Assembly: GCA_947179155.2 (NCBI GenBank)
Contig: OX359284.1
Location: forward strand, 7,798,432 to 7,862,431
From: Hedera helix
Lineage: Eukaryota; Streptophyta; Magnoliopsida; Apiales; Araliaceae
Direction: 5' to 3'
DNA: 64,000 bases
Below, piece after piece: positions 1-11,469 of this stretch. Made by a program: the position numbers and the translations under genes. Below the pieces are notes generated by a model. It was not told where the DNA came from and did no database searches. It worked only from the letters and a program-made list of their open reading frames with translations. The stretch's first letter is position 1; every line of letters starts with the position of its first letter.

Positions 1-168
1 TTAGTATTAAATTGTTTTAGGATTCTAAATAAATGCAATAAAGATGTACTTATCCTGTTCAGTTTAGTGTGGCTGCAACGCGTTGTTGCTCGTTCACTGT
101 TAATATTCAATTTTGTTTTATTAGTTATTGTTTCTGTATATTTATATTATGTTCTCTCCATGTTGCAG

Positions 169-1874
169 TGTTCAAATGGTCATACATTGTGCTCTGGTTG
201 CAAACCACGAGTGCACAACCGATGCCCAACTTGTAGGCATGAGCTCGGCAATATTAGATGTCTTGCATTGGAGAAGGTTGCTGCCTCCCTTGAACTTCCA
301 TGTCAATATCAGAGCTTTGGGTGTGTAGGCATCTACCCTTATTACAGCAAGCTAAAACATGAATCTCAATGTGTCTTCAGACCCTATAACTGTCCGTATG
401 CTGGATCAGAGTGCACTGTTATTGGTGATATCCATTATCTGGTGGACCATCTGAAAGATGATCACAAAGTTGACATGCATAATGGCAATACTTTCAACCA
501 TCGTTATGTCAAATCAAATCCGCACGAGGTGGAGAATGCGACATGGATGCTTACGGTATGCTTCTTTGTCTGAATTCTTATCCTTAAGTTAATGCCAAGA
601 GTTCTCTTAAATGTGATTACACCTCCTTTATAGGTTATCCAAAAGGAACACCAACAGCAGCCTTTTACTATTCTTAAATGTTGTTTTTCCATTGTGCAAA
701 TATGAAAGACATTGAATATTGGATGACTCTGTCCTCGGATACACGGGATACATGAGATTTATCTTAGTAGGATGTTGGGAAAGATATTTCAAGTAATAAG
801 CAACTTTTGTCTCTTTCAGCTTATTTGGGTAAAAATTAGTGAAAAGAGGTAGGTAACAGGAAATATTCTGGCACCAGCCTGATTATTTGTATTATTTTAA
901 AGCTCCTCGTGTGAACATATATATATATATATATAGATTATTCTATCTTCTTGAAATGTGAATACCAAGGCTGTGTTTAGCCTAATATCTCTCATGATAG
1001 GAATTATTTTATCACATAATTAGTCATTTATTTAATCTCATGGACTGTTTTTCATTTCTAAGGCCATCTGATGGACTATAATTCCAACTGGAAAGTTGGT
1101 ATTGTATAATTCCCCTTTTTTGAGGTATCAAATGATGTTAGCAATGAAACAAATAGTCCATGGGATTAAATAAAGGATTAATCATAAGATAAAATAGTTC
1201 TTGAGGTATTAAATTAGTATAATATTAAAAATAGTCCTATCACATACATCAGTTTTGCAAACAAACATATCCCAAGATTACTCTTATTAATGATAACCAT
1301 TACGTGTCATATGTCAGAGCAGAAAAAATAGTTTGCCCAAGATTTATTTCACCAATATATGAGCGATTATTTATAGTTTTGAAGAAAATTTTCTTACAGC
1401 TATCAGTTAACATAAATTCCCATCACCTGTATGAATATTTTACGTTCTCGCTTTCCTTGTTATATTATGTTTTACTGACCTCTCAATTAATTCATATGAG
1501 CTTCTGCAATGGATATGTGATCATTTTTTGAAACCTCTTTTCACAATCTCTAGGTATTCAGTTGCTTTGGGCAGTATTTCTGTTTGCATTTTGAAGCATT
1601 CCAGCTCGGGACGGCTCCAGTCTACACAGCATTCTTGCGTTTCATGGGTGATGAAAACGATGCAAAGAAGTATAACTACAGTCTCGAGGTCGGAGGGAGT
1701 GGGAGGAAGATAACTTGGCAAGGGGAGCCTCGAAGCATAAGGGATAGCCATCGTAAAGTTCGTGACAGCTTCGATGGCCTCATCATTCAACGCAACATGG
1801 CGCTCTTCTTCTCTGGTGGGGACCGGAAGGAATTGAAGCTCAGGGTTACTGGTAGGATTTGGAAAGAACAATGA
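169..1874 (+). CDS. SINA/SIAH-type RING E3 ubiquitin ligase, last two exons (5' part outside window)
   Basis: Seven-in-absentia family E3 ligase, which ubiquitinates substrates through a RING domain and binds them through a TRAF-like SINA domain. Exon 169-555 follows an acceptor (TTGCAG) and starts inside the RING at the third metal ligand (CSNGH..C..C, then CPTC). It continues with two SIAH-type zinc fingers, first C-x6-C..H..C, then C..C..H..H ending LKDDH. The donor is ACG|GTATGC at 556. Exon 1554-1874 follows acceptor CTCTAG and holds the rest of the SINA domain (GTAPVYTAFLRFMGD, NMALFFSGGDRKELKLRV), ending RIWKEQ and TGA. Both exons join in phase 0, giving 235 visible residues. Family members are roughly 300 or more residues, so the first exon with the RING N-terminal half lies left of base 1. 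The reading frame is clean. The protein stops right after the SINA domain, with no extra tail. Confidence 0.93.
556..1553 (+). other. Intron of the SINA-type gene
   Basis: A 998-bp intron with GT at 556-557 and AG at 1552-1553. It is AT-rich, carries a short (AT)n tract near 919-934 and hosts a MITE-like inverted repeat (969-1273). No coding signal is seen in it. Confidence 0.85.
969..1273. mobile_element. MITE-like inverted-repeat element inside the intron
   Basis: The two halves are imperfect reverse complements. The left arm near 1002-1047 (AATTATTTTATCACATAATT, then TTTATTTAATCTCATGGACT) pairs with the right arm near 1155-1208 (GTCCATGGGATTAAATAAAG, then ATAAGATAAAATAGTT). The ends resemble each other (GGCTGTGTTTA at left; GGGATATGTTTG as reverse complement at right). 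It is about 305 bp, non-coding and AT-rich, as is usual for a MITE. I could not settle a target duplication, so the superfamily is open. Confidence 0.6.
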
Positions 1875-2947
1875 CGAGATTGTCCTTTTGACCCCTTTCT
1901 TTATGGAATTTGCATCTTTCTGTTCATGCATTTCTCAGATACGAGGCAAAACTCGCTTTGCTTGTCTATGCATCAAATACATGAATGGAACAATGAGTTT
2001 GATTGAATGAACATCTCGATGAACTGTTTTGGACCTGTGAGAGGGATCGAGATGCTGACTGTGTGTTTATGAATCTTTAGGAATCCGGGATTCGTGAAAA
2101 TTGGCAATTATATTTGGGTAACAGATGTGGATTATGCCAAAGCTTTTTACCGAAGGCTCGAACATGATGGCATTTGTGTAAGCTTGTAATCCAGTGATGA
2201 TGATTCTCTAGCTTTTTTCAACTAACAGCTTTGGAAGTGCACAAGTGAGAGGGATTGAAATGCTGCATGTGTTCATGAATCTTTATTTTCGTTGAGATAG
2301 TTTTTCTTTTTCATTGTTTTGTCCTTCCCTTCCTTTCATCTATTTCCAAATGTATATGTAACCTTGGACTCTAAGCTCTGTCACAACTTTTTCTCCCATC
2401 CCTTTCTCTAAAGCTCAAAAACAATCACGCGATTTAACAAAAGAAAATGTCCGTTTCTGTCTTAATTTAACTTTAATAGTAAAAAATTGATCATTTTTTA
2501 AAATTAACAATTAAAAATATTTAAATCACGAAACTTAACATTGATAAGAAATTTTCTATACTTTATTATGAACATAATCTCTTGACATATATTTTGAATA
2601 TTTTTAACATTTGTTAATTTAAAAAATGATCAATTAGACCTTCAAAATAAAAATAAAAAATGGGAGATTTATTGTGAGACGTAGAGAGTAAAAAACAATT
2701 TAAATCTATTATCTCCATTCTAACTGCGTTCGATTTTTGATCCAACCACATTCTAATTGCATTCACCAAAACTTTTGGGCTACGTTTATTTGTAAAAAAT
2801 ATATTTGAGATTGGACTATTTATCTTTATTTAATATTACTTTGGACTATTTTATTCTATGATAAGAGATTAATAATCCCTTAATATTAGACTATTAGTCC
2901 CATAAAATTATTTAATAGCTTAAAAAAAGATGAACTATTCATCTCAT
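1875..2947. other. 3' flank of the SINA-type gene and AT-rich intergenic DNA
   Basis: The first part is presumably the 3' UTR of the gene, with no decisive poly(A) site picked. The rest is AT-rich with no coding signal. From about 2775 to 2947 there is a second MITE-like segment sharing motifs with the intronic one (GGACTATT repeated, ATGATAAGAGATTAATAATC). It ends exactly where the retrotransposon LTR starts at 2948, so it is probably cut by that insertion. Confidence 0.5.
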
Positions 2948-4987
2948 TGTCAACGCCGGGAAAAATCGTCTCCCATTAATAATTACCTTTTTCAATTTTA
3001 GACTTTTAATCATGAGACGTGATTTTTGGAAAAGATCGACACAAGTGTCGACGAGGCTTGAAAGGTTGATTTTATGATGAGCCAATTGACCAGAGTCGCC
3101 AGTTGGTATTTTTGAAATGGATGTACCAACTCATCCGAATTTTAGTTTTCGCGATCGTGCTGGCTCATGTATGACTCCGAATTAATTGGTCTGCAAACCG
3201 AGATTCACAGAGTTCGAGGGCTTACTTAATTGAGGGAAAGGTGTTAGGCACCCCCTGACTTCCGTGAAAACACGGTTACCATGATCTTGATGCTTTCCTA
3301 TCATTTAAAAATTCTAAAAACGTGTATGTATGTGTGTGTGCCTAAATAAATATTGTGGTGAATTTTGCATTATCTGGCAAATGTTTTTAGAACGTCTTAC
3401 GACCCATACGAAAAAACTTTACTTTATAATAGACATTGATTTTAATTTCAAAAGAGATGAGGTTTTTTATTAGGTGTCGTTTTAGGAAAACAAGGGTTTT
3501 TAAACTTTCATCAAATAGGAATCGAGACTATACATTGCCTTTTGACAGTAGAGTAAAATAACATGAAGGCAACTTCTAGGAGCTCTTTAACCCTATGCAC
3601 GAAAGTTTAATGAAAAGACGTTTATCTATTTTTACAAAACCATTTTTAATGATGTTTAAAAAACGATTGTAGCTTTTTCGTTAAATAGGATTCGACGCTC
3701 ATTAAAACTCTCGATTTTAAGCCTCGTGATTCTAATACCTTAATTTGATTACTTTTAGAAAGTCTTTATCGTTTTGCTCTTTTTTGAAATCTCTTTTCAT
3801 GTCGCAATCAAATCAGGCATTCAAAAATGTGTCGGGGCTATTCATGAGCATGTGAGTCATCTAAATAACCCCAAACACCCACAATCACATATTTCACTAT
3901 TACGGGGCCTTAAACCCGATTTTGATTTGATATCGTTTTAAGGCCCAAAATTTACATATGTACAACAAAGGGCACATCGCTGTAACTACATATACCAAAA
4001 TTTGTCCATCTTCGGAATTTGATCACAATGACCTCATTCCTAGGCTCACAATTCCAAAATCACCACATAACAATGATATGGATGCAATGAAACCTTAATA
4101 ACATTAGATCTACTACTACACCACAATAACCTACAAGAGCAAGTCGAAACACGATGAACAATGCATTACCATAATAAACTATACATCACCAAACGGATAT
4201 CATCGGGACATTAGGAGGAAATTTCGTTCCGACGGAACTCTCACTAATCATCCCTAATCCATGGATCCTTACTAATACAACAAAATACAACATTCAAACA
4301 ACCCAACAACAAGAAATTATGAGAATAAAACAAGCTAAACTTCAAGAAATGCCCTTTTTCACCTTGCAATACGTCAAGAATCGCTTTATATTTCACTATC
4401 AAATATGTAACACGAGATTGTATAAATATTGAAGCTAAAAATAAGGGACAAACCCTCCTTTTTTGCTAAACCCGTGGGTTTCTCTCTCTATATTCTCGCT
4501 TTCTCTCTCTATCTCTTCCCTTTTTTTCTTCTCTCCTGCTCTCGGATGAACAAATGGCCGCTGTATAGATGTCTGGGAGCAGCCGCAGGTGCATATGCGG
4601 CTGCCTGCTGTCGTCGTCTGAGCCGCCGCCTCGGCTGTCGTGTGTTTCCTCGAGCCACGAAAGCGCCCAAATGTTGTTGGCCACAGATATATCTGCGGCC
4701 GCCCGACTTCCTTTCCTTGATTCCCGTGTCACGCAGTCTTAAATCATCATTTTTGCTGTATTATTTATATCTCACAATGTGGGGACTGTTGGTAGGATGT
4801 ATTGATCGTTTCGGTTTGTCTGGATCAATTTGTATCCCTATATCACGAAATTCGAAGTCGATTCGGTGTCGTGTTTTCTTGTCATGACTGTGCTGCAATT
4901 CATCATTCCCTCTCGCAGGTCGTGTGAAATGACGATTTTGCCCTCCTGTCCAGGTTAATAAACAAGTGCAATATTTGGGTGTCTACA
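2948..4987 (-). repeat. 3' LTR of the Tat/Ogre-like element
   Basis: On the minus strand it starts TGTAGACACCC (4987 leftward) and ends near TTGACA (2948). It is homologous to the plus-strand LTR at 34355-36266: both contain the matching block around GTGCCTAACACC / GGTGTTAGGCACC, the segment 'cggtttgc..gaccaa', and 'ccaactggcgac' in opposite orientations. Length is 2040 bp. No 5-bp duplication is visible, as expected when only the 3' end of the element remains here. It includes a short open stretch near 4429-4887 that I regard as chance. Confidence 0.8.
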
Positions 4988-5003
4988 GCTGCCCCTCTTT
5001 ATC
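4988..5003 (-). other. Polypurine tract of the Tat/Ogre-like element
   Basis: On the minus strand this reads GATAAAGAGGGGCAGC and lies immediately before the LTR start TGTAGACACCC. Its position and purine content fit the plus-strand DNA primer of an LTR retrotransposon. It fixes the element's orientation and shows that the LTR at 2948-4987 is the 3' one. Confidence 0.75.
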
Positions 5004-5304
5004 ATGTTTATGCAACTCAATATGTAATGAACATGATAAAGAAGTAGACACCAGACGCATGATAATGATGGCATATATTAATGATGCAACAAGATATACG
5101 AGATGATGCAATGCCATATGCAACACATTTATGCAAAGGTCAGTTCAAAGTTATGAATGAATATCGCTCGGGCTTTGTCTCTGATTGATCGTTTCGTCGC
5201 TGTCAGGTCTCGTCTCCAATAGATCGTCTTTGTAATCACCGATTTTTTTCTCCAATTGATCAACTTGGGGCTGTCGGATTTTTTCTCTGACATGTCGTCC
5301 GGGG
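5004..5304 (-). repeat. Left part of the GTCTC/GGTCGTC tandem-repeat region
   Basis: Degenerate copies of the same motif family as 8372-8750 (CTGTCAGGTCTCGTCTCC, GGGGCTGTCGGATTTTTTCT). The tract breaks at the hAT-like insertion (TSD TCCGGGG at 5298-5304) and resumes at 8365. It is non-coding. Confidence 0.6.
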
Positions 5305-7483
5305 TAGACATGCACATACGGCCCGAGGCCTGTAATCTGACCCGAGCCCGGCCTAGACCCGGCCTGGTCAAGACCTGGCCTGGTCAAAGCCCGGGCTAGA
5401 TCAGCCTGGCCTGGAAGGCTCTAAAAGGCCTCCAATTTTTGGGCGACATCCGTCCTTACCCGGCCTAGTAAAAAGCCCGGCCTGAACTGGCCTGAGGCCT
5501 TAGTCCGGCCTGAGCCTGGCCCGATCCGATATAGGAAGCCTGGCCTGCTACAATTCTAAGCAGGATGCATGTCTTATTTATAGGCCAAGGCCTAGCATAA
5601 ACTTTATGGATAGGCGATGTGGGACTAAGACATCAATGCAACAGCCTACAGAGTGTACATTTCCTTAAGACTGAGTATGAGATTTTGCAGCACCTTATTT
5701 CCAGCCTCTTTGCAAACTGTACGTATTTTGTGAGATCCTAATTTTGACTTTATTTTTGGCATACTGTACGTATTTTAGAGGACTGGTGTGGTACGAATAC
5801 TATGCGGTTCATGCATCCAACAAATCAGAACAACTACTTCACGGGTGTTAAGCTTGGCGCCTTGGCATATCAATTTTGTCTCCTTCCCCTGCTACCCATT
5901 TTCTTACTACAACCACTAATTAATACTACTAGAGTACAAATCCGCATATCTCCTCCATTTCATTCATATTAATTCATATTAATTATTAATAATATTCTCT
6001 TATTTTTATTATATATGTTATTTTAAAAAAATATAAATTATTTTATATATATTAAGAATTTTTTTTATAATTATTTTTAAAAATAAAGTAATTAAGAGAA
6101 GAAGAAAAAAAATAATATATAAATAATAATAAAATTTTAAATTAATATTAATTAAATTTGTTAATATGTCATGTCTTAAACGACTTATAAAACGGAAAAG
6201 AGAGAGTATATTTTAGTTCATTTAAACTCTATTCGAGTGGCAGAGCTTTTATAGTACCTGAGATAGAAGTTGTTCTACAAAGTTCTTTTATGTGTCTTCA
6301 CTCACTTCTGGATCATGCTTCGCACAATCTGTGTCTCATGTGGCAGCAAAATAAATAAATGCACAAGTAAGTTGTTTTTTGTTTTTCCCCCAAATAACTT
6401 AATCCAACCAACAAGAGATTGATTTGAAGTAATATCATGTAGTATATAATACAAAAGTTTCATATTATTATCTAGAGTTTAATGATGTAATTACGAGTCT
6501 TATTTGTAATATGTCGCGTAATTAAATCGATTATTTTTACATTTGATAGTTGCACATTAATCATTTTGTTGAATTTTGAGCAAGGGCATTAATCATTTTG
6601 TGTTTATTAAAGGAATCTGATTGTTTTTTCTTAGAAGATAATGAGGTGCTTCATAACACTTTGAATATAAAACTATTAATATTAACCAATTCTAGAGCAA
6701 AGGAAATTAGTAATGATAAAATGAACCAAGTTAACATCCAACATCAAATTAAGTTGCATATGAAATAGCAACGAATGCATTAATTCATCAACAACATATC
6801 TCGATTGAGATAGAGTTTACTGTTGGTAAGAACATATGATTTAGGAGTTGTTATCATGATCTATCTGACTAATCTGAGTCTCAAATACATCCCTCACCTG
6901 CATTACCATAGATAACATTTAATATATGTTGGTTACATATGCAACAAACAACTCTAAACATGTAATCAACTTCCAAGTTTCCACAATGAAGCCCAATCTT
7001 TTGCTACAACGATCTTTCAGTTGTATCTTTAAATGATGGAAAGATGAAATGTTTTTAATGGAATTGGGATTAAGGCTTGTTGAAGGATGTTTACATATCC
7101 CTTGAATCCATTCGCAATTTAGAAGATAATTTTTATGATAGTGTTGTCTAAAATTATATGTATTTGTATCAATTTTCATAGCACTTGCTTTAAGGATAAA
7201 TTCAAGAATCATTCTTTATTGAAAATTACAACTCATTTCAATTCCAACATAACTATCAATTATCTTCAATTATAAATCAAATTCGTATGGAACAAGAACA
7301 TATAATTATTTTTTTAAAAATATAATAAAGAAGCAACTAACATTGAGAGCTTATGGTGTGAAAATGCAATAATTTAGTTGCCAACAAGTTCACAATTGGA
7401 GGTTCAAACAACAGGTTATTCTCTCAAAGCCACCAAGTTTTTTCTCCTCTTATTCTATATACTATTATTGTTGTTGTTGCTTA

Positions 7484-7842
7484 TCCCACATCGATTGCGA
7501 AATAGTATAAGAGTAAGTATAAATATGGAAATTGCTAATACATGAGTAGTAACTAACGAAAGCTCCACGTTGTTTGCAATCCAAATCAAATTATAATTGC
7601 GCATGATGGATTTATCGGTTTCCATTCCTCCACACATGGTTTATTTATCCCACATCGATTGCAAAATAGCATAAAGAGTAAGTATAAATATGGGATTGCT
7701 CATATACATTAATTGCAAAAGCCAACGAAGTTTATGCATCCACACACATAGAACTTGCATTTTGCTCAAGACCCAAACAAAAAAAAATACACCAACTGAA
7801 TCCTATATCGATTGAAAAATAGCATAAGAGTAAGTATAAATA
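7484..7842 (+). promoter_or_regulatory. Three USE+TATA modules with Pol III-like spacing
   Basis: Three copies of a roughly 45-bp module. They are TCCCACATCG (7484-7493) with TATAAATA (7518-7525), TCCCACATCG (7648-7657) with TATAAATA (7683-7690), and the degenerate TCCTATATCG (7801-7810) with TATAAATA (7835-7842). The motif matches the plant snRNA upstream sequence element RTCCCACATCG. The gaps are 24, 25 and 24 bp, the spacing known for Pol III-type plant snRNA promoters. No U6, U3 or other known RNA sequence follows. The repeats may be a dispersed promoter-like sequence; activity is inferred, not shown. Confidence 0.45.
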
Positions 7843-7994
7843 TGGAATTGTTCATGCATAAGGTGTAATTTGCACAAGCCCCACATCGGTTGCAAACCAA
7901 AACAAATTTCCTTCGGCAGAGTCTGAAGTGTATACAATTAGAAGCATATCATTACAAATCTTTTTATCATTACCCGGTGCACCAAAAGAGTTTA

Positions 7995-8046
7995 GTCCCA
8001 CATCGATTACTCAAATAAATTTTGGAGTTTCTTTAGCCTATAAATA
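7995..8046 (+). promoter_or_regulatory. USE+TATA module with Pol II-like spacing
   Basis: GTCCCACATCG (7995-8005) is followed by TATAAATA (8039-8046) with 33 bp between them. That is one helical turn more than the three upstream modules and equals the spacing of Pol II-type plant snRNA promoters. A further orphan CCCCACATCGG lies near 7879. I recognise no snRNA body downstream: the sequence after 8070 runs into the GGCC-rich transposon end. Confidence 0.4.
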
Positions 8047-8371
8047 AGGCAAGAGAGGAAAAACTTTCCCAATGATAAACAAAGTTCAGCTTCTGTTGCA
8101 GTTATGCAATTGGCAGTGGTCCAAGGCTTGTAGTAAAACAGTGGTCCAGGGCTTATAGTAAAAAGTTGGGCTTTGCTTGGCTTAATTTATTAGGGCCTGG
8201 CTCGGCCTGGCCTGCGGGCTTAACTAGGCCATGGATTTTTATGAAAAATCCGGCCTGGTCCGGCCTGAAGGCTCTAAAGTTGAGGCTCGGCCTGGCTTGG
8301 TCAACGGTCAAAGTCTGACAGGCCTGGGTCGGATCAGGCCAGTCCGGCCTGTTGTGCAAGTCTATCCGGGG

Positions 8372-8750
8372 GTAGTCGGGTTTTATATCCGATTGGTCGT
8401 CATGGGGCTGTCGGGTTTTGTCTCCCCCTAATCGTCTCAGGTTTCGTCTCTGACTGGTCGTCTCAGATATGTCGGGTTTCGTCTCTTACTGGTCGTCTTG
8501 TAAATGTCAGGTTTCGTCTCTGACTGGTCGTCTTGTGAATGTCAGGTTTCGTCTCTGGCTGGTCGTCTCGTGAATGTCAGGTTTTTCGCCTCTAATTGGT
8601 CGTCTCGTAACTGTCAAGTTTTGTCTCTGACTAGTCGTCTCGTATATGTCAGGTTTCGTCTCTGACTGGTCGTCTCGTATATGTCAGGTTTCATCTCTGA
8701 CTAGTCATCTCGTATATGTTGGGTCTCGTCTCTGACTGGTCGTCTCGTTC
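8372..8750. repeat. 35-bp tandem repeat array
   Basis: About ten units of the form ATGTCAGGTTTCGTCTCTGA followed by CTGGTCGTCTCGT. GTCAGG/GTCGGG starts at 8471, 8506, 8541, 8576, 8613, 8648, 8683 and 8718, so the period is 35 bp with one 37-bp unit. It lies between the antisense genes and the polypurine tract of the Tat/Ogre-like element, where this lineage often carries tandem repeats. The left end of the array is displaced by the hAT-like insertion. Confidence 0.85.
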
Positions 8751-9467
8751 GTAATTTTGTATTTCAGTCGTAATAGGCTTTATGCTGGCTCGGGGTAACA
8801 AAAGAGGAGCTGGGGCCCCACCGAGACCAGCCGCAGATGCATCTTCGGCTGGGATCGGTACTATTTTAGATTGCGACCCCCCATGATCTGTCACTTTCAA
8901 TCCTTTTTCTCTCTAAATATTTTTGGTTTTCCTCGTCCTGCCTTGTCCTTTTACGTCTTTTTGGATCTTTCCCGCAAAATCCGCTCCAGTTAAACCACTC
9001 TACACACTTCGGGTAACGTTTTGACTCCTTTTTTTTTGTTTGTTCTGCTATACATTTGCTTGTTAACATGTTTTAACTTAGCCATGCATGTCCACATGAG
9101 ATATTCGTGCTAAACGTAGTGTACATAAATAGCGGGCCGCGCAAACTGCTTTACTGTTTTGGGAACATTATTGTTTTAGCCATTTTATGACCGCGATGCA
9201 TCATTTTCACTTGCATTTGGGATTGTTGGTTATCTGATTTTATTAAACATGCCTAGTTGTGCATGGGAAGCCCATTTTACAGACGAAACTCTGCAAAAAT
9301 TTTGGGAAATCTAGCGCACCCCTAGGGACTCATTTATGCATTTCAAATCTCATATCATCATAAATAAACATGCGATGCTGCCCTATTATTACTTAGCAAT
9401 ATGTAATAAGTTCTTTGAAAAGTAATGGGTTAAGGATATACCTCCGTTTCATGGTGCTGTTTCAGCC
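8751..9467. other. Non-coding stretch of the Tat/Ogre-like element upstream of the antisense gene
   Basis: No ORF with protein-like composition. It could hold the promoter and leader of the plus-strand gene starting at 9468, but I can point to no clear TATA/start pair. It contains a GC-rich spot (CAGCCGCAGATGCATCTTCGG near 8829) resembling one in the Tat-like LTR at 34730-34770, which suggests shared family sequence. Confidence 0.5.
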
Positions 9468-11469
9468 ATGGATCGGGATGCTCCGAGCAGCTCTATCGTG
9501 CCCCGGGTTGTAGGGGTTCGTCGTCGTAGAGCGGCCACATTGGCTCCAGCTCCGGTTCTGACCTGCCATTCTCGCCGGTTGGCGGAGTCTGTCATTTGTC
9601 CCGTCCATCCCAATATCGACGCAGATGCCCCAGTCGAGGTAGAGGCGGAGGCAGAGGCGGGTCCTTCTGGCACAATGGTTCCTCCCCCCGCTCGTGGGAT
9701 CCTACCAGGGGCCTGTGTTAGGATGCCGGACCTGCTCGGTTTCAGTCTCAGTAGTCACCCATCGGCATATCTTGTGGGTAACAAGGTACATCCGCTGTTT
9801 AAATTCATTCAAAACTCACATGGTTATCCTGACTGATTGTTTGGTGGCTGTAACAGGTTCTTGAGTTTACCCAGACTCGGGGCAATTGGTTCAGCATCTA
9901 TACCCTCTACCATGCGCTGCATTCTGATTATCGCGGGATGGTGGACTCCTGGAGTTTCGGCCATTTTTTTACCATCGCTCATCGCCGATGTCCATGGGGC
10001 TATATGCGGGCATTGTCTAAACGGTGGTTCCACCAGACCCAGTCGCTTCATCTTTTGGATTGCGAGCTGATGTTGACACTCCTTGACTGGCGATATATCA
10101 CCGGGGTGGAGTTCTTCGGACCCCGTGTTCCCCTGGAGCCAGACATTACTCCCACAGTCGTTTGATCGTTGCTGGGGCACTCTCCTTAGGACAGGGTTTT
10201 TAAGGCCCGCAACATTCGATCGGGAGCTCTGGCTGTGGATGCTATTGGAAGGGTCCTTTATGAGCCGTTCCCTGAGGACCGATCTGCCCGTGATTTCCTA
10301 CTCTGGTGTTTGTTCTTGACCATTATGAGGGGTTGTTTCCTGGGGAACAATTCCTCGACCATTCACTTCAGCATCGTCGGGGTTACTCGGGATGTCGAGT
10401 GGATCTGGGACTATGACTGGGGTTCTTTCACATTCGCCTACTTTCTCCACGGTCTTCGCCTTCGCTCAGAGGGGCAGACGGATGCTTGGCTCATATTTTA
10501 TCCCTTTCTGCTGGTAGGTCTCTTTTATTATACGGTCTTCCATTTCATTTCATTTCTTTGCCCATGCCTGGTACTTACGTCCCTTCTGTTTCATTCATCA
10601 GTTATGGGCTTATGAGCGGCTACCATGTCTGCGGTCGAGCGGCTACCATGTCTGCGGCCGATTACTACTCTCGGTTCAGAGACTTATCCTAGGGGTCGTC
10701 GGTGGCATCACAACACTCTTGAGGAGACCCCGGTGTCAGATAGCTTTGCTCATTGCCAATTGTAGTTAGAGCTGATCTCGTCGGCGGATGTGACCTGAGT
10801 TCCTTATACCGTGGAGCATCTGGCGGCTGGCCTCGCCGGTGGTTTCCCTACGGATCATGAGTGCGCCTTGTCCACTCGCCGCATTCCATTACTGACTTAT
10901 GGTGGATGAGAGCTATACTTGGGGGAGCGTGCCGTCAGATGTGTATCCGGAGAAGTCCGTATCCCTTTTGCCCTCCATCACGAAGATCCTGGCCCATGGA
11001 TGCCCATCTCTCAGACGCCTCGATGGCCGAGGAGGATGGATTCACGCTATCCGATTGCCCTCACATTAGTGATGGTTTCAGTGCTTTGTGGAGAACCTGC
11101 ACCATCGGACCTCAAACTCGGGCTACCTTCTTTCTCGGAGACCTGGTTCCTGGGTCCGTGATGATGACATATTGGTTAGAGTGTGTTCGGGCCCCCACCC
11201 ATTTAGACCAGATTTCCTCCCTGACTCGACGGCTGGATCAATTGTCGTCCTTTGTTTGGAGTTTGGGTTGGGATCCAGAGGAAGCCTATGCTGCAGACTC
11301 GTATGGATCAAATTTCGGTGCGGTTCCTGGCTCATCGGGTGCCCTAGTTCCGCCCTTTTCCTACCCAGATCTGAATTTTGATGCTGAGGTTTCTATGCCC
11401 AGGGATTTGGGTCATGCAGATCATTTCGAGGATGATGCATTTATCGATGGCATAGACTTTATTGATTAG
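9468..11469 (+). pseudogene. Plant-mobile-domain-like gene with introns, antisense to the Tat/Ogre-like element
   Basis: Exon 1 is 9468-9785 (donor AAG|GTACAT). Exon 2 is 9857-10513 (acceptor TAACAG, donor CTG|GTAGGT). Exon 3 starts at 10602 (acceptor CATCAG). Both introns are phase 0. The protein has a polar, glutamate-rich N-terminal region, then a folded region (RGNWFSIYTL, ITGVEFFGPRVPLEPDIT). A plant-mobile-domain-like core follows: DYDWGSFTFAYF, and LWAYERLPCLR at the start of exon 3. Frame breaks are TGA and TAG in exon 2 (near 10166 and 10190), a 23-bp tandem duplication at 10614-10659 that shifts frame, and further stops after it. An open C-terminal stretch runs to 11469. PMD proteins are nuclear factors in plants and also occur inside retroelements. 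The family call rests on motif recall, so the exact domain name is uncertain. Confidence 0.5.

Larger units (their letters stand above)
5305..8364. mobile_element. hAT-like non-autonomous DNA transposon, 3060 bp
   Basis: Terminal inverted repeats TAGACATGCACA (5305-5316) and, as reverse complement of the right end, TAGACTTGCACA (one mismatch). The subterminal regions are very rich in GGCCTGGCC/CCGGCCTG blocks at both ends (5321-5550 and 8155-8350). The element is flanked by TCCGGGG (5298-5304 and 8365-8371), i.e. a 7-8 bp target duplication as expected for hAT. No transposase or long ORF is visible, so it would need transposase supplied in trans. The interior is AT-rich with short inverted runs and carries the snRNA-type promoter modules listed separately. 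Confidence 0.75.

Noticed and set aside
4429..4887. Open frame of 152 codons in the Tat-like 3' LTR
   Set aside because: Lies inside an LTR, low-complexity start, no motif; the related LTR at 34355-36266 does not preserve it.
8046..8160. snRNA gene body after the Pol II-spaced USE+TATA module
   Set aside because: No U1, U2, U4 or U5 sequence, no Sm site and no convincing 3' box recognised.
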